From: Prolixibacteraceae bacterium
Lineage (GTDB): Bacteria > Bacteroidota > Bacteroidia > Bacteroidales > Prolixibacteraceae
Reading direction: 5' to 3'
Length of the DNA stretch: 64,000 nt
Assembly (NCBI GenBank): GCA_003506435.1
Contig: DOAQ01000019.1
Span: 62,001 to 126,000 of the forward strand
Below the pieces are notes generated by a model, which was given only the letters and a program-made list of their open reading frames with translations, was not told where the DNA came from and did not search any database. Below, one piece after another: positions 1 to 8,631 of this stretch; the stretch's first letter is position 1; every line of letters starts with the position of its first letter. The translations under genes and the position numbers were made by a program.

Positions 1-112
1 GATGAATGGCTCCCAGTATTGTTGGGTAATATGTTATTTGTCGTTTTTTCACTATCGTAAAAAGTTCAGCCTAAAATACGCAACTTTTATCACTGTTTAC
101 TGCGACTGGACA

Positions 113-628
113 CTATTCTGCTTCAACCAGATACCGGTTTGCAGTTTTGAATGTGTAAAACCGCTGAATGAAATAACTGTAGCCAACCACGATTCCTGTG
201 GTGACCGCTTTCGAAAAAGTGGGCCACATACGAAGGTATTCAACAAAAAACTTGAGGAGGATATAATTCAGCAAAATGGAGCCGCTAACACTGATTCCAT
301 ATCGAATGAACTGGACTTTTCCGCGAATAACCGACTGGGTGAAGGTAATGTATTTAGCCAGCAGAAAGCCGCTGGTAAAAGTGATTGGGAAAACAATTAT
401 AAACGCAGCAATATGTGGGCTGATGACAAAAATTCCAAAATCGAGGTTATGTTTGTCGAGTACAAAATTGTAAAAAAGAAAGTAGAGAAGAATGTCGAAC
501 ATGGTATTCATCCCACCGGTAACTGCATAACGGAATGTTTCGGGGGGAACAAACGATTGAAAAAACGGGTAGAAAAAATTAATCAACCATGATACGGCCA
601 GCCTGATATAGTGTAGCAATTTTCTCAT
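113..628 (-). CDS. GtrA-like integral membrane protein
   Basis: 171 residues with four hydrophobic segments. The region PETFRYAVTGGMNTMFD followed by a membrane helix, and the C-terminal SYFIQRFYTFK, match the GtrA/DPMS fold, in which a short N-terminal tail leads into 'R-Y-x-x-x-G' and the last helix ends with 'R-x-[YW]-x-F'. GtrA proteins are thought to move or hold polyprenyl-linked sugars during glycosylation of surface polymers. The gene stands alone, divergent from the NlpC/P60 gene. No glycosyltransferase partner is adjacent on this side, so the substrate is unknown. The family call is firm; the role is inference. Confidence 0.85.
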   Translation of the reverse strand: MRKLLHYIRLAVSWLINFFYPFFQSFVPPETFRYAVTGGMNTMFDILLYFLFYNFVLDKHNLDFGIFVISPHIAAFIIVFPITFTSGFLLAKYITFTQSVIRGKVQFIRYGISVSGSILLNYILLKFFVEYLRMWPTFSKAVTTGIVVGYSYFIQRFYTFKTANRYLVEAE

Positions 629-719
629 TCAGTTTATTAAGATCAGAAGAACAAAAATAAGATTTTATATTACATTTGGGAGTACACAACGTAAATCTGT
701 ATTATAAATCTTGAAATGA

Positions 720-1889
720 ATGAAAAATAATATTTTACTGATATGCCTCGCTGTTGTCCTGTTTTCTTGTGAAAAGCAAGATCAATTGCAAAATGCCGGG
801 CAGATTCTAAATAAAATAAAAGCAGAAGCAGCTCCGGATAAAAGAGAAGCAATTTTTGATGTTTCCTTTGCAAAATCAAGAGATGGTATAATTGTTCGTG
901 GTGAAACGGATTTGCCTCAGGCAAAGGCAGCGTTACTTTCAGAATTAAGCAAAAACGAATATGTTGTAACCGACAGTCTGGTCGTTTTGCCCGATGAAAA
1001 AAGTGATTCATTGAACTGGGGCCTGGTAACCATCAGTGTATGCAATTTACGATCACTGCCCTCGCACGATGCAGAGTTGGCATCACAGGCTTTGCTTGGT
1101 ACCCCGGTGCGGGTATTCAAAAAGCAATCAAATTGGTACTTGGTGCAAACCCCTGATAAATATATCAGTTGGGTTGACTCGGCTGCTTTGTTCCTTTTAT
1201 CAAAACAAAGGTTTGATAACTGGAGAAAGCAGGCAAAAATGATTTATCTGCCTTCTTTTGGACTTGCAACGGAACCAAACTCCGGAAAGCCGGTTACCGA
1301 TTTGGTCGCAGGCTGCATTCTCCAATTCATGGAAAAATCAGGAAAAGACTGTTTATTGTCGATGCCTGACAGGCGGTTGCTTCAGGTTCCATTGGCAGAT
1401 GTCGAAGACTTTGAAATCTGGAAAAAAAGGGCTGTTCCGTCTGTTTCTGAAATATCAAAAACTGCCGAATTATTTATGGGGCGTCCCTACTTATGGGGTG
1501 GTACTTCAGCAAAAGGAGCCGATTGCAGTGGCTTTACCAAGATGGTTTATTTTCTGAACGGGATCATTTTGGCACGCGATGCTTCGCTTCAGTTCCGGCA
1601 TGGCGAAAAAATTACCGAAGAACAAGGATGGAAGGATTTACAGGAAGGAGACCTTGTATTTTTCGGGCGAAAGGCAACGAATGAAAAACCGGCAAGAGCT
1701 ACTCATGTTGGCTATTATCTCGGGAACAGCGAATTCATTCATGCTTCCGGATTTGTAAGGGTAAACAGTTTTGACTCAGCGAAAGAAAATTTTTATAACC
1801 GAAAAATTGATTTTCTGGGAGGGCGGAGGATCATCAATTCTCTTGGTTCGGATGGCATTGTAAAAGTATCAGATCATCCCTGGTATTAA
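720..1889 (+). CDS. NlpC/P60 lipoprotein peptidase with SH3 domain (YkfC-like)
   Basis: 389 residues. The N-terminus is a lipoprotein signal ending in LFSCEKQ, so the mature protein should be anchored to a membrane by Cys. An SH3b segment follows (about residues 110-160, LRSLPSHDAEL...SNWYLV). The C-terminal NlpC/P60 domain has a catalytic Cys in GADCSGFTK (about residue 269), His in THVGYYLG (about 329) and His in FIHASGF (about 341). This matches gamma-D-glutamyl-L-diamino-acid endopeptidases such as YkfC, which cut L-Ala-D-Glu from muropeptide stems. The next gene, 11 bp downstream, encodes the L-Ala-D/L-Glu epimerase that would use that dipeptide, as in the ykf operon of Bacillus. Function is assigned from family and context. 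Confidence 0.9.
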   Translation: MKNNILLICLAVVLFSCEKQDQLQNAGQILNKIKAEAAPDKREAIFDVSFAKSRDGIIVRGETDLPQAKAALLSELSKNEYVVTDSLVVLPDEKSDSLNWGLVTISVCNLRSLPSHDAELASQALLGTPVRVFKKQSNWYLVQTPDKYISWVDSAALFLLSKQRFDNWRKQAKMIYLPSFGLATEPNSGKPVTDLVAGCILQFMEKSGKDCLLSMPDRRLLQVPLADVEDFEIWKKRAVPSVSEISKTAELFMGRPYLWGGTSAKGADCSGFTKMVYFLNGIILARDASLQFRHGEKITEEQGWKDLQEGDLVFFGRKATNEKPARATHVGYYLGNSEFIHASGFVRVNSFDSAKENFYNRKIDFLGGRRIINSLGSDGIVKVSDHPWY

Positions 1890-1900
1890 AAAAAAATAAT

Positions 1901-3037
1901 ATGAAGACAAACAGACGTCAGTTTATCGGGACAGGTGGTGTGTTGGCAGGGGCAGCCGCATTGACTCCTTTGTTTCAGAGTTATAAATCGGATCATTCAA
2001 ATTTCAGGAAAAGTAAAAAGGGTTTGCAACTATCGTTTGAACCTTATGAACTACAGTTGAAACATGTGTTTACCATCGCTTCAAATTCGAGGAAGACGAC
2101 ACCGGTGATGCTGGTTAAAATTGAATGGGAAGGTTTTACCGGTTATGGCGAAGCATCGATGCCTCCGTATTTGGGCGAATCGCACCAAACGGCGACCAAT
2201 TTTCTGGGCAGCCTCGATCTGGCTCAGTTTACCGATCCGTTTCGGATGGAAGAAATTCTGGAATATGTTGATCGAAAAGAACCCGGGAATGCAGCGGCTA
2301 AAGCATCGGTCGATATTGCCTTGCACGATCTGGTGGGAAAATTGATGAACCAACCCTGGTACCGGATTTGGGGATACAGTCCCGAAAATACGCCGGTTAC
2401 AACATTTACTATCGGAATCGACAAACCGGATGTTGTCCATGATAAAGTAAAAGAAGCAGCGCCGTATAAAATGCTGAAAGTAAAAATCAGCGATGGCACC
2501 GAAAAACAGATGATTGAAGCAGTGCGGTCAGTAACCAGCGTGCCTTTGTGCGTTGATGCCAACCAGGCATGGACCGACCGGCAAAAAGCCCTTGAAATGA
2601 TTTACTGGTTTAAAGAACAGGGAGTGGTTTTTGTTGAGCAACCCATGGGCAAATCGAATTACGACGACAATGCCTGGCTGACTCAAAACAGTCCGCTTCC
2701 GATAGTTGCCGACGAAGCCCTACAACGGCTGGGCGACGTGCAAAAAATTTCCGGCGCTTATTCCGGAATTAATTGCAAACTGATGAAATGCACAGGCATG
2801 CGGGAAGCACATCGCATGTTGGAACTGGCTCGTTCTCTGGGCATGAAAGTTATGCTCGGCTGCATGACGGAAACTTCGTGTGGTATTTCTGCTGCGGCAC
2901 AACTTTCACCAATTGTCGACTGGGCTGACCTCGATGGAAATTTATTAATCTCAAACGACCCGTTTAAAGGGGTTGAAATAGTTGACGGAAAAGTTACTTT
3001 GCCTGAATTGCCGGGAATTGGGATCACTAAAATTTAA
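1901..3037 (+). CDS. L-Ala-D/L-Glu (dipeptide) epimerase, enolase superfamily
   Basis: 378 residues. The N-terminus MKTNRRQFIGTGG is a twin-arginine-like signal followed by a hydrophobic stretch, which suggests export; this is unusual because the classic enzyme (YcjG/YkfB) is cytoplasmic. Muconate-lactonizing-type hallmarks are present: KVKISDG (acid/base Lys pair region), CVDANQAW and VFVEQP and ADEAL (three metal ligands D/E/D), and NCKLMKCTG (second catalytic Lys). It would epimerise L-Ala-D-Glu to L-Ala-L-Glu so that ordinary peptidases can finish degradation. It lies directly behind the YkfC-like peptidase and converges on murQ with a 9-bp gap. Confidence 0.9.
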   Translation: MKTNRRQFIGTGGVLAGAAALTPLFQSYKSDHSNFRKSKKGLQLSFEPYELQLKHVFTIASNSRKTTPVMLVKIEWEGFTGYGEASMPPYLGESHQTATNFLGSLDLAQFTDPFRMEEILEYVDRKEPGNAAAKASVDIALHDLVGKLMNQPWYRIWGYSPENTPVTTFTIGIDKPDVVHDKVKEAAPYKMLKVKISDGTEKQMIEAVRSVTSVPLCVDANQAWTDRQKALEMIYWFKEQGVVFVEQPMGKSNYDDNAWLTQNSPLPIVADEALQRLGDVQKISGAYSGINCKLMKCTGMREAHRMLELARSLGMKVMLGCMTETSCGISAAAQLSPIVDWADLDGNLLISNDPFKGVEIVDGKVTLPELPGIGITKI

Positions 3038-3045
3038 GGATAAAA

Positions 3046-3849
3046 TTATTTGTTGAAATTTTCCAATACGGCTCTGACAGAACCATGTAATAATAGTAAT
3101 CGTCTGGCTTCGTCTTTTCGTATCCCGAGTTCGTCAACAATCATTTCAGTTCCCCGTTCAACCAGCTTTTTGTTGGTCAGTTGCATATCGACCATGCGGT
3201 TGCCTTTCACCCTACCGAGTTTTATCATCAGCGAGGTTGTGATCATGTTCAGTACCATTTTTTGCGCTGTTCCTGCTTTCATGCGGGTACTTCCGGTTAC
3301 AAATTCAGGCCCGACAATGGGCTCAATAGCAATTTCAACTTCCTTTGAAATCGGGGAATCGGGGTTACAGGTGATACATGCGGTAAGCAGACCATTTTTT
3401 CGGGCATCCCGCACACCTCCGATAACATAAGGCGTTCCGCCGGATGCCGCAATTCCAACTACTGTATCTTTGCTGTTGATTTCAAATTTTTGTAAATCTT
3501 CCCAGCCTGCATTCAGGTTGTCTTCTGCCATTTCTACGGCTTTGCGGATGGCTTTGTCGCCTCCGGCAATCAGTCCGATAACAACTCCTTCGGGCATTCC
3601 GTATGTCGGCGGAACTTCCGAGGCATCGATAATGCCCAGTCGTCCGCTGGTGCCTGCTCCCAGGTAAAACAAACGTCCTCCCGACATGATACGTTGAACC
3701 AGCAATTCAACCAGTTGCTCGATTTTGGGGATTTCTTTATTTACGGCGATATGTACTTTGCTGTCTTCCCTGTTGATGTCTTCCAGTATTTCCCGGATCG
3801 ACATTTGCTCCAAGTCATTGTACAACGAAGGTGATTCTGTTACTTTCAT
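3046..3849 (-). CDS. murQ: N-acetylmuramic acid 6-phosphate etherase
   Basis: 267 residues, within the usual size of the family. It has the SIS sugar-isomerase fold, with GRLFYLGAGTSGRLGIIDASE (phosphosugar-binding loop), VVGIAASGGTPYV and TGSTRMKAGTAQK, all typical of MurQ. The enzyme removes the lactyl ether from MurNAc-6-P to give GlcNAc-6-P and D-lactate in the cytoplasm. It is the second gene of a two-gene minus-strand operon, 11 bp behind the sugar kinase that should supply its substrate. The call is firm. Confidence 0.95.
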   Translation of the reverse strand: MKVTESPSLYNDLEQMSIREILEDINREDSKVHIAVNKEIPKIEQLVELLVQRIMSGGRLFYLGAGTSGRLGIIDASEVPPTYGMPEGVVIGLIAGGDKAIRKAVEMAEDNLNAGWEDLQKFEINSKDTVVGIAASGGTPYVIGGVRDARKNGLLTACITCNPDSPISKEVEIAIEPIVGPEFVTGSTRMKAGTAQKMVLNMITTSLMIKLGRVKGNRMVDMQLTNKKLVERGTEMIVDELGIRKDEARRLLLLHGSVRAVLENFNK

Positions 3850-3860
3850 TGGTTGTAATT

Positions 3861-4700
3861 TTATTTTGACAGATGGTACTCCATTAATCCGTCAATTGGT
3901 TTGTGCAGGATTTTCCCGGTATTGATCTTTCTTTCATCAGCAACTTCCAGCAATATGTTTTTGTAATGGAAAGCAATTGAACCGACAAAGTTCACCGGCA
4001 GCTCGCGGTAATTTTCGTACCGTTCGACATTATTTGTGATAAAAGCCTCAAACCCGCTTTTTACCAATTCTTTGAAATAGGGGTGTCCGATGTTTTTCGT
4101 GATAAATTTTGAAAAACCGGCCAGATACCTGTTGGGATATTCTTCCCGGTATACAGCAGCTAAAACCTTCGGCATTTCCAGCTTTAATTCTTCATCAATA
4201 ATTGATGTGAGATCGGGCGGGATTGCCCGTTTAAAATAGTTATTCAGGAAAATTCTGCCCAAATAGGCGCCGCCGCCTTCGTCTCCCAGGATAAAACCGA
4301 GGGTTGGCACTTTATCGGTGATTTTTTCCCCATCGTATTTGCACGAATTCGATCCGGTACCGATGATACATGCAATTCCGGCCTGTTTGCCCAGAAGTGC
4401 GCGCGCCGCCCCAAGCATATCGTCTTCAACTTCAACTTTTGCTAAAGGAAAGATACTTTTCAGTGCCTGGATAACCGTGATGTCGGATGCATTTTTAATA
4501 CATCCTGCACCATAAAAATAAATGTCGGTTACCTGGCTTTTTGTTTCTTCCGGGAAGCAGGGAGATAACTTTTGGACAATTTCATCCGTGTTCCGGAAAT
4601 ATGGATTGATTCCCGGCGTCTCAATCGTTCCCGAAGGCTGATTATCTTTCAATAATAACCAGTCGGTTTTTGAGGACCCGCTGTCTGCAATTAAAATCAT
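3861..4700 (-). CDS. Amino-sugar kinase of the BadF/BadG family (MurK/NagK-like)
   Basis: 279 residues with an actin-like ATPase fold: phosphate-1 loop ADSGSSKTDWLLL at the N-terminus, phosphate-2 loop CIIGTGSNS, and GDEGGGAYLGR. BadF/BcrA-type N-acetylglucosamine kinases share these. Being operonic with and just upstream of murQ, it most likely phosphorylates MurNAc (and perhaps GlcNAc) to the 6-phosphate, like MurK of Tannerella; the preference cannot be read from the sequence. A perfect Bacteroidota -7 box (TATCTTTG on the minus strand) lies about 27 bases before the start codon. Confidence 0.85.
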   Translation of the reverse strand: MILIADSGSSKTDWLLLKDNQPSGTIETPGINPYFRNTDEIVQKLSPCFPEETKSQVTDIYFYGAGCIKNASDITVIQALKSIFPLAKVEVEDDMLGAARALLGKQAGIACIIGTGSNSCKYDGEKITDKVPTLGFILGDEGGGAYLGRIFLNNYFKRAIPPDLTSIIDEELKLEMPKVLAAVYREEYPNRYLAGFSKFITKNIGHPYFKELVKSGFEAFITNNVERYENYRELPVNFVGSIAFHYKNILLEVADERKINTGKILHKPIDGLMEYHLSK

Positions 4701-4726
4701 TTTGACTATTTCATTGTTTGTTCGGG

Positions 4727-4734
4727 CAAAGATA
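4727..4734 (-). promoter_or_regulatory. Predicted -7 box of the kinase-murQ operon
   Basis: Minus-strand TATCTTTG, a perfect match to TAnnTTTG, ends about 27 nt before the kinase start codon. No good -33 TTTG is seen at the usual distance, so this is a partial match only. Confidence 0.45.
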
Positions 4735-4859
4735 AGTTTTTAGATTATTGTATCGAATCCTGATTCCCTGTTTAAAAGTTTATAAAAACCAAGAGGGGCG
4801 GAATATGCATGATCCCGCAAATTTTTAATTTCTTTACTAAAGATTAAACTTATTTGAAG

Positions 4860-6317
4860 ATGGCAGTGATTTATAGTTTTATCCCGAATAATATAGTGAA
4901 CGACGTGAAAGACCTGATTTGCGAGATGAAAAGCAACGCGCAGGTTGAAAAAATAGTTGTAAACGATTCTTCGGAAACGGAAGAAAATGAAAAAATAAAA
5001 CGGTTTTCCTACGAAAACTTTACGGGAACCGACTTGTTGAAGCGGATAGCAAAAGAGTCGGAAGGGGCTGATTATATTTTGCTTGTCACGAAAGAAACAT
5101 CGGTGAAGCCCGGGCAGTTTGCCGTTGAGCGTCTGGTCAGTGTGGCCGAAGCAACCGGGGCCGGAATGGTGTATTCCGATTATATGGAAGTGAACGATGG
5201 AAGCTTTTCGGCGCATCCGCTGATCGACTACCAGGAAGGCAGTTTGCGCGATGATTTCAATTTTGGGCCGCTGGTTTTGTATTGCGCCAAAGCTTTCCGC
5301 GAAGCTGTTCGCGAAATGACGCAACAATTTTCGTACGCCGGGTTTTATTATTTGCGGCTGAAAGTTTCGCAAAAGCACGATATTATTCGTATTCCTGAAT
5401 TTTTGTACATCATCGATGAAACTGACATTCGCAAAAGCGGGCAAAAAATATTTGATTATGTCGATCCGAAAAACCGGCAGGTGCAAATTGAAATGGAACA
5501 GGCAGCGACGGAGCATTTAAAAAATGTGGGCGCCTGGCTGAAACCCGAATTTGCCCCGGTGAATTTCGCTGAAGCTGAATTTGCAACCAAAGCATCGGTG
5601 ATTATCCCGGTGCTGAACCGCGAAAAAACAATTGCCGATGCCATTCAGTCTGTATTGAACCAGAAAACCAATTTTCCATTCAATCTTCTGATTATCGATA
5701 ACCATTCAAAAGACCTGACAGCCGTAATTATCCGATCTTTTTCAGAAAAAGACGAGCGGGTAATTCATCTTATTCCTGAACGAAATGATCTGGGAATCGG
5801 CGGTTGCTGGAACCTGGCGGTACACGATCCACGTTGCGGAATGTTTGCCGTTCAGCTCGACAGCGATGATATTTACAAAGACGAAAATACGCTGCAACGG
5901 ATGGTTGATGCGTTTTACCGCGAAAACTGTGCGATGGTGGTTGGTACGTATCAGTTGGTGAATTTCAAACTCGAAGAAATACCTCCCGGAATTATTGACC
6001 ACAAGGAATGGACGCCCTACAATGGCAGGAATAACGCACTTCGAATCAATGGGCTGGGCGCTCCGCGGGCTTTTTACACGCCGGTTCTGCGCGAAATAAA
6101 AATCCCGAACGTGAGCTATGGCGAAGATTATGCGGTGGGTCTGGCTATTTCGCGCGAGTATCGAATTGGCCGCGTGTATGAGAATGTGTACCTGTGCCGT
6201 CGCTGGGACGATAATTCGGACGCGGCGCTTGACATCGAAAAAATGAACAAACACAATCTGTATAAAGACCGTATCCGCACCATTGAACTGAAGGCGCGGC
6301 AACGGAAAAATAAATAA
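4860..6317 (+). CDS. Family 2 glycosyltransferase with two GT-A-like halves
   Basis: 485 residues from the ATG at 4860 (an in-frame TTG lies 6 bases upstream). The C-terminal half (about residues 240-440) is a clear GT2 domain: ASVIIPVLNREKTIADAI, IIDNHSKD, and the metal-binding DSDD in AVQLDSDDIY. The N-terminal half also looks GT-A-like (YILLVTKE...GMVYSDYMEV) but lacks a convincing DxD, so it may be a degenerate or non-catalytic copy. There is no signal peptide or membrane segment, so it is cytoplasmic. It starts a tight trio with DUF4922 (2-bp gap) and SpoIID/LytB (1-bp gap). Donor and acceptor are unknown; the context suggests an amino-sugar or muropeptide link. Confidence 0.8.
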   Translation: MAVIYSFIPNNIVNDVKDLICEMKSNAQVEKIVVNDSSETEENEKIKRFSYENFTGTDLLKRIAKESEGADYILLVTKETSVKPGQFAVERLVSVAEATGAGMVYSDYMEVNDGSFSAHPLIDYQEGSLRDDFNFGPLVLYCAKAFREAVREMTQQFSYAGFYYLRLKVSQKHDIIRIPEFLYIIDETDIRKSGQKIFDYVDPKNRQVQIEMEQAATEHLKNVGAWLKPEFAPVNFAEAEFATKASVIIPVLNREKTIADAIQSVLNQKTNFPFNLLIIDNHSKDLTAVIIRSFSEKDERVIHLIPERNDLGIGGCWNLAVHDPRCGMFAVQLDSDDIYKDENTLQRMVDAFYRENCAMVVGTYQLVNFKLEEIPPGIIDHKEWTPYNGRNNALRINGLGAPRAFYTPVLREIKIPNVSYGEDYAVGLAISREYRIGRVYENVYLCRRWDDNSDAALDIEKMNKHNLYKDRIRTIELKARQRKNK

Positions 6318-6319
6318 GC

Positions 6320-7261
6320 ATGTCCGATTTCACTGGAAAAGTAAAACAGTTACTGATCGACCAGAAAAATAACTGGCCGACGGCCCGGAAAAATTATTCG
6401 GAACTGGAAAATGTTCAGGTCCGGGTATTCGATTTTGACGGCTTTCAGATAAAAGTTCAGTTTAATCCGGCACGCATTATTTCCTCTTCGGCCAAAGTCG
6501 ATCAGCAGTCGATTGCCAGCCGGAAATGCTTTCTGTGTGCGGAAAACCGTCCGGCAGAACAGCAGCAACTTACTTTTGGTAACTACGAAATACTGGTGAA
6601 CCCGTTCCCGATTTTTCCGGAACATTTTACCATTCCCCGGATAAGTCATGTGCCGCAATTCATTCCCGGAAAAATCGGCGATATGCTCGACCTGGCAAAA
6701 GCATTGCCTGATTTTACCATTTTTTATAACGGTCCGAAATGCGGGGCTTCGGCTCCCGATCATTTTCATTTCCAGGCCGGAAAAAAAGGTTTCATGCCGC
6801 TTGAATCGGAAATCGAATTTTTGAAGGAAAACAAGGGAATAAAACGGTCAGAAAATCCGGTTGATATTTGGGCGATAAAAGATGGGATTCGCGATTTTCT
6901 TTTCATGGAAAGTTCAGGAAAAGAGGATGTTGAATCGTGTTTTAATTCGATATACGAAAAGTTGTCGGATTTAAATGAACATGCTGGCGAAGAACCCATG
7001 ATGAATATTTTGGCCGGATTTGAAAACGGGAAATGGCAGGTTTTTGTTTTTCCGCGGTTTCGGCATCGTCCCTGGCAATATTTCGAAGAAGGGGAGAAAA
7101 ACATTCTGCTCAGTCCGGCTTCTGTTGATCTGGGCGGTGTGCTGATCACCCCGATGGAAAAAGATTTCAGCAAAATTACAAAAGTTGATATTGCCGATAT
7201 TTTCCATCAGATTTTGTGGCCCGAAGATAAATTCAATTTATTGGTTGAAAAACTATTTTAG
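6320..7261 (+). CDS. DUF4922 protein, HIT/GalT-superfamily nucleotidyl transferase or phosphorylase
   Basis: 313 residues. RKCFLCAENRP looks like the Cys-rich metal site of GalT-type enzymes. ASAPDHFHFQAG is a histidine-triad-like active site (H-x-H-x-Q), as in GDP-L-galactose phosphorylase and Ap4A phosphorylase. NPFPIFPEHFTIP matches the substrate-loop region of the same group. Such enzymes form a nucleotidyl-His intermediate and transfer NMP to phosphate or to a sugar phosphate. It sits between the GT2 gene and the SpoIID gene with gaps of 2 and 1 bp, so the three are surely co-translated. The superfamily is visible in the motifs. The substrate is unknown; a nucleotide-sugar made from or degraded in cell-wall recycling is inference. 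Confidence 0.75.
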   Translation: MSDFTGKVKQLLIDQKNNWPTARKNYSELENVQVRVFDFDGFQIKVQFNPARIISSSAKVDQQSIASRKCFLCAENRPAEQQQLTFGNYEILVNPFPIFPEHFTIPRISHVPQFIPGKIGDMLDLAKALPDFTIFYNGPKCGASAPDHFHFQAGKKGFMPLESEIEFLKENKGIKRSENPVDIWAIKDGIRDFLFMESSGKEDVESCFNSIYEKLSDLNEHAGEEPMMNILAGFENGKWQVFVFPRFRHRPWQYFEEGEKNILLSPASVDLGGVLITPMEKDFSKITKVDIADIFHQILWPEDKFNLLVEKLF

Positions 7262-7262
7262 T

Positions 7263-8603
7263 ATGAATAAAATACCTGTGATATCGGTCGGAATGATGAA
7301 CCGGGAAAAAATCGATTTTTCGCTTACCGGGGATTTTCTTCTCTCCGGAAGAAATGAAACGGTCTCCGGAAATTTTTCAGCTTCTGTCGAAAACGGTGAG
7401 ATTTCTGTGTCCGGGCCTTCCGGAAAAATTTCAGGAAAAGAAATTGTTTTCGAGCCTTCAAATATCGAATCCTGCGAACTGGAATTAAAGAACGTAACTA
7501 TTGGCGTTAATTTTCACTGGGAACAGAACGAAAATCAGCGTTTCCAAGGGGCTTTGAAATTGATTGTTGAAGGTGGAAAAATTACGGCGATTAATGTTTT
7601 GCCCATCGAGAATTACCTGATCAGCGTTATTTCTTCGGAAATGAGCGCCAAAAGTTCGCTGGATTTATTGAAAGCTCATGCCATTATTTCGCGGAGCTGG
7701 TTAATCGCGCAGATCGAAAAACAAGGAAAAATCAGCGGTTCGCAGACCGCATATAAAAGTATTTCGGAAACCGACGACGAATATACTCGTTGGTACGACC
7801 GCGAAGATCATCTGCATTTTCATGTTTGTGCCGACGACCATTGTCAGCGTTATCAGGGCACGACCCGGTCGCACAATCCCAATGTGGTCAAAGCGGTGAA
7901 CGAGACTGCCGGGGTGGTTTTATCGTACCGGGGAACAATTTGCGATGCCCGTTTTTCGAAGTGTTGCGGTGGTATTGCCGAACTGTTCGAAAATTGCTGG
8001 GAACCCGTGAATCACCCGTACCTGACCAATGTAATTGATAATCCATCGGTTCCGGCAGGTTTTGAAACGGATTTGACAATCGATGAAAATGCAGCGCGGT
8101 GGATTCATAGCAGTCCCGACGCATTTTGCAATACCCGCGACGAAGAGGTTCTTCGACAGGTGCTGAACGAATACGACTGGTCGGCCAAAAATTTTTATCG
8201 CTGGAAAGTCGAATACTCGCAGGAGCAGATTTCGGATTTACTTCGCCGTCAGTCGAGGCGCGATTTCGGACAAGTTATCGATTTGATTCCCGTTGAACGC
8301 GGAAAATCGGGGCGTTTGGTCAGACTAAGAATTGTTGGTTCGAAGAAAACGATGATTGTTGGAAAAGAACTGGAAATTCGCCGTTGGCTTAGCGAATCGC
8401 ATTTATACAGTTCGGCTTTTACGGTTGAAAAACAAGATATTCACGATGGTATTCCGCAGAAATTTATTCTGCACGGTGCAGGCTGGGGGCATGGCGTGGG
8501 CTTGTGCCAGATCGGCGCTGCTGTGATGGGCCACAAAGGCTACAAATACGACGAAATTTTGCTCCACTACTACAAAGATGTGGATTTGGAAAAGAGGTAT
8601 TGA
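7263..8603 (+). CDS. SpoIID/LytB domain protein, apparently cytoplasmic
   Basis: 446 residues from ATG 7263, one base after the DUF4922 stop; longer in-frame starts would overlap that gene. The domain is shown by IENYLISVISSEMSAK plus LLKAHAIISRSWLIA (the SpoIID core, with the Glu proposed as catalytic in SpoIID lytic transglycosylase) and by the C-terminal HGAGWGHGVGLCQIGAAVMG, the family's most conserved box. No signal peptide or membrane helix is seen at the N-terminus (MNKIPVISVGMMNREK), unlike sporulation SpoIID. It may therefore act on imported glycan fragments in the cytoplasm. Unusual Cys/His-rich stretches (HVCADDHCQR, CDARFSKCCGG) could bind metal. Confidence 0.85.
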   Translation: MNKIPVISVGMMNREKIDFSLTGDFLLSGRNETVSGNFSASVENGEISVSGPSGKISGKEIVFEPSNIESCELELKNVTIGVNFHWEQNENQRFQGALKLIVEGGKITAINVLPIENYLISVISSEMSAKSSLDLLKAHAIISRSWLIAQIEKQGKISGSQTAYKSISETDDEYTRWYDREDHLHFHVCADDHCQRYQGTTRSHNPNVVKAVNETAGVVLSYRGTICDARFSKCCGGIAELFENCWEPVNHPYLTNVIDNPSVPAGFETDLTIDENAARWIHSSPDAFCNTRDEEVLRQVLNEYDWSAKNFYRWKVEYSQEQISDLLRRQSRRDFGQVIDLIPVERGKSGRLVRLRIVGSKKTMIVGKELEIRRWLSESHLYSSAFTVEKQDIHDGIPQKFILHGAGWGHGVGLCQIGAAVMGHKGYKYDEILLHYYKDVDLEKRY

Positions 8604-8631
8604 CAAAGAAATTATCTATTCATACCTAATA

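Noticed and set aside
2..592. Long plus-strand open frame opposite the GtrA-like gene
   Set aside because: It is the antisense of a well-supported membrane protein and has no recognisable domains.
4740..5516. 258-codon minus-strand frame opposite the GT2 gene
   Set aside because: Antisense of a clear glycosyltransferase; composition (Phe/His/Arg-rich) is that of a shadow frame.
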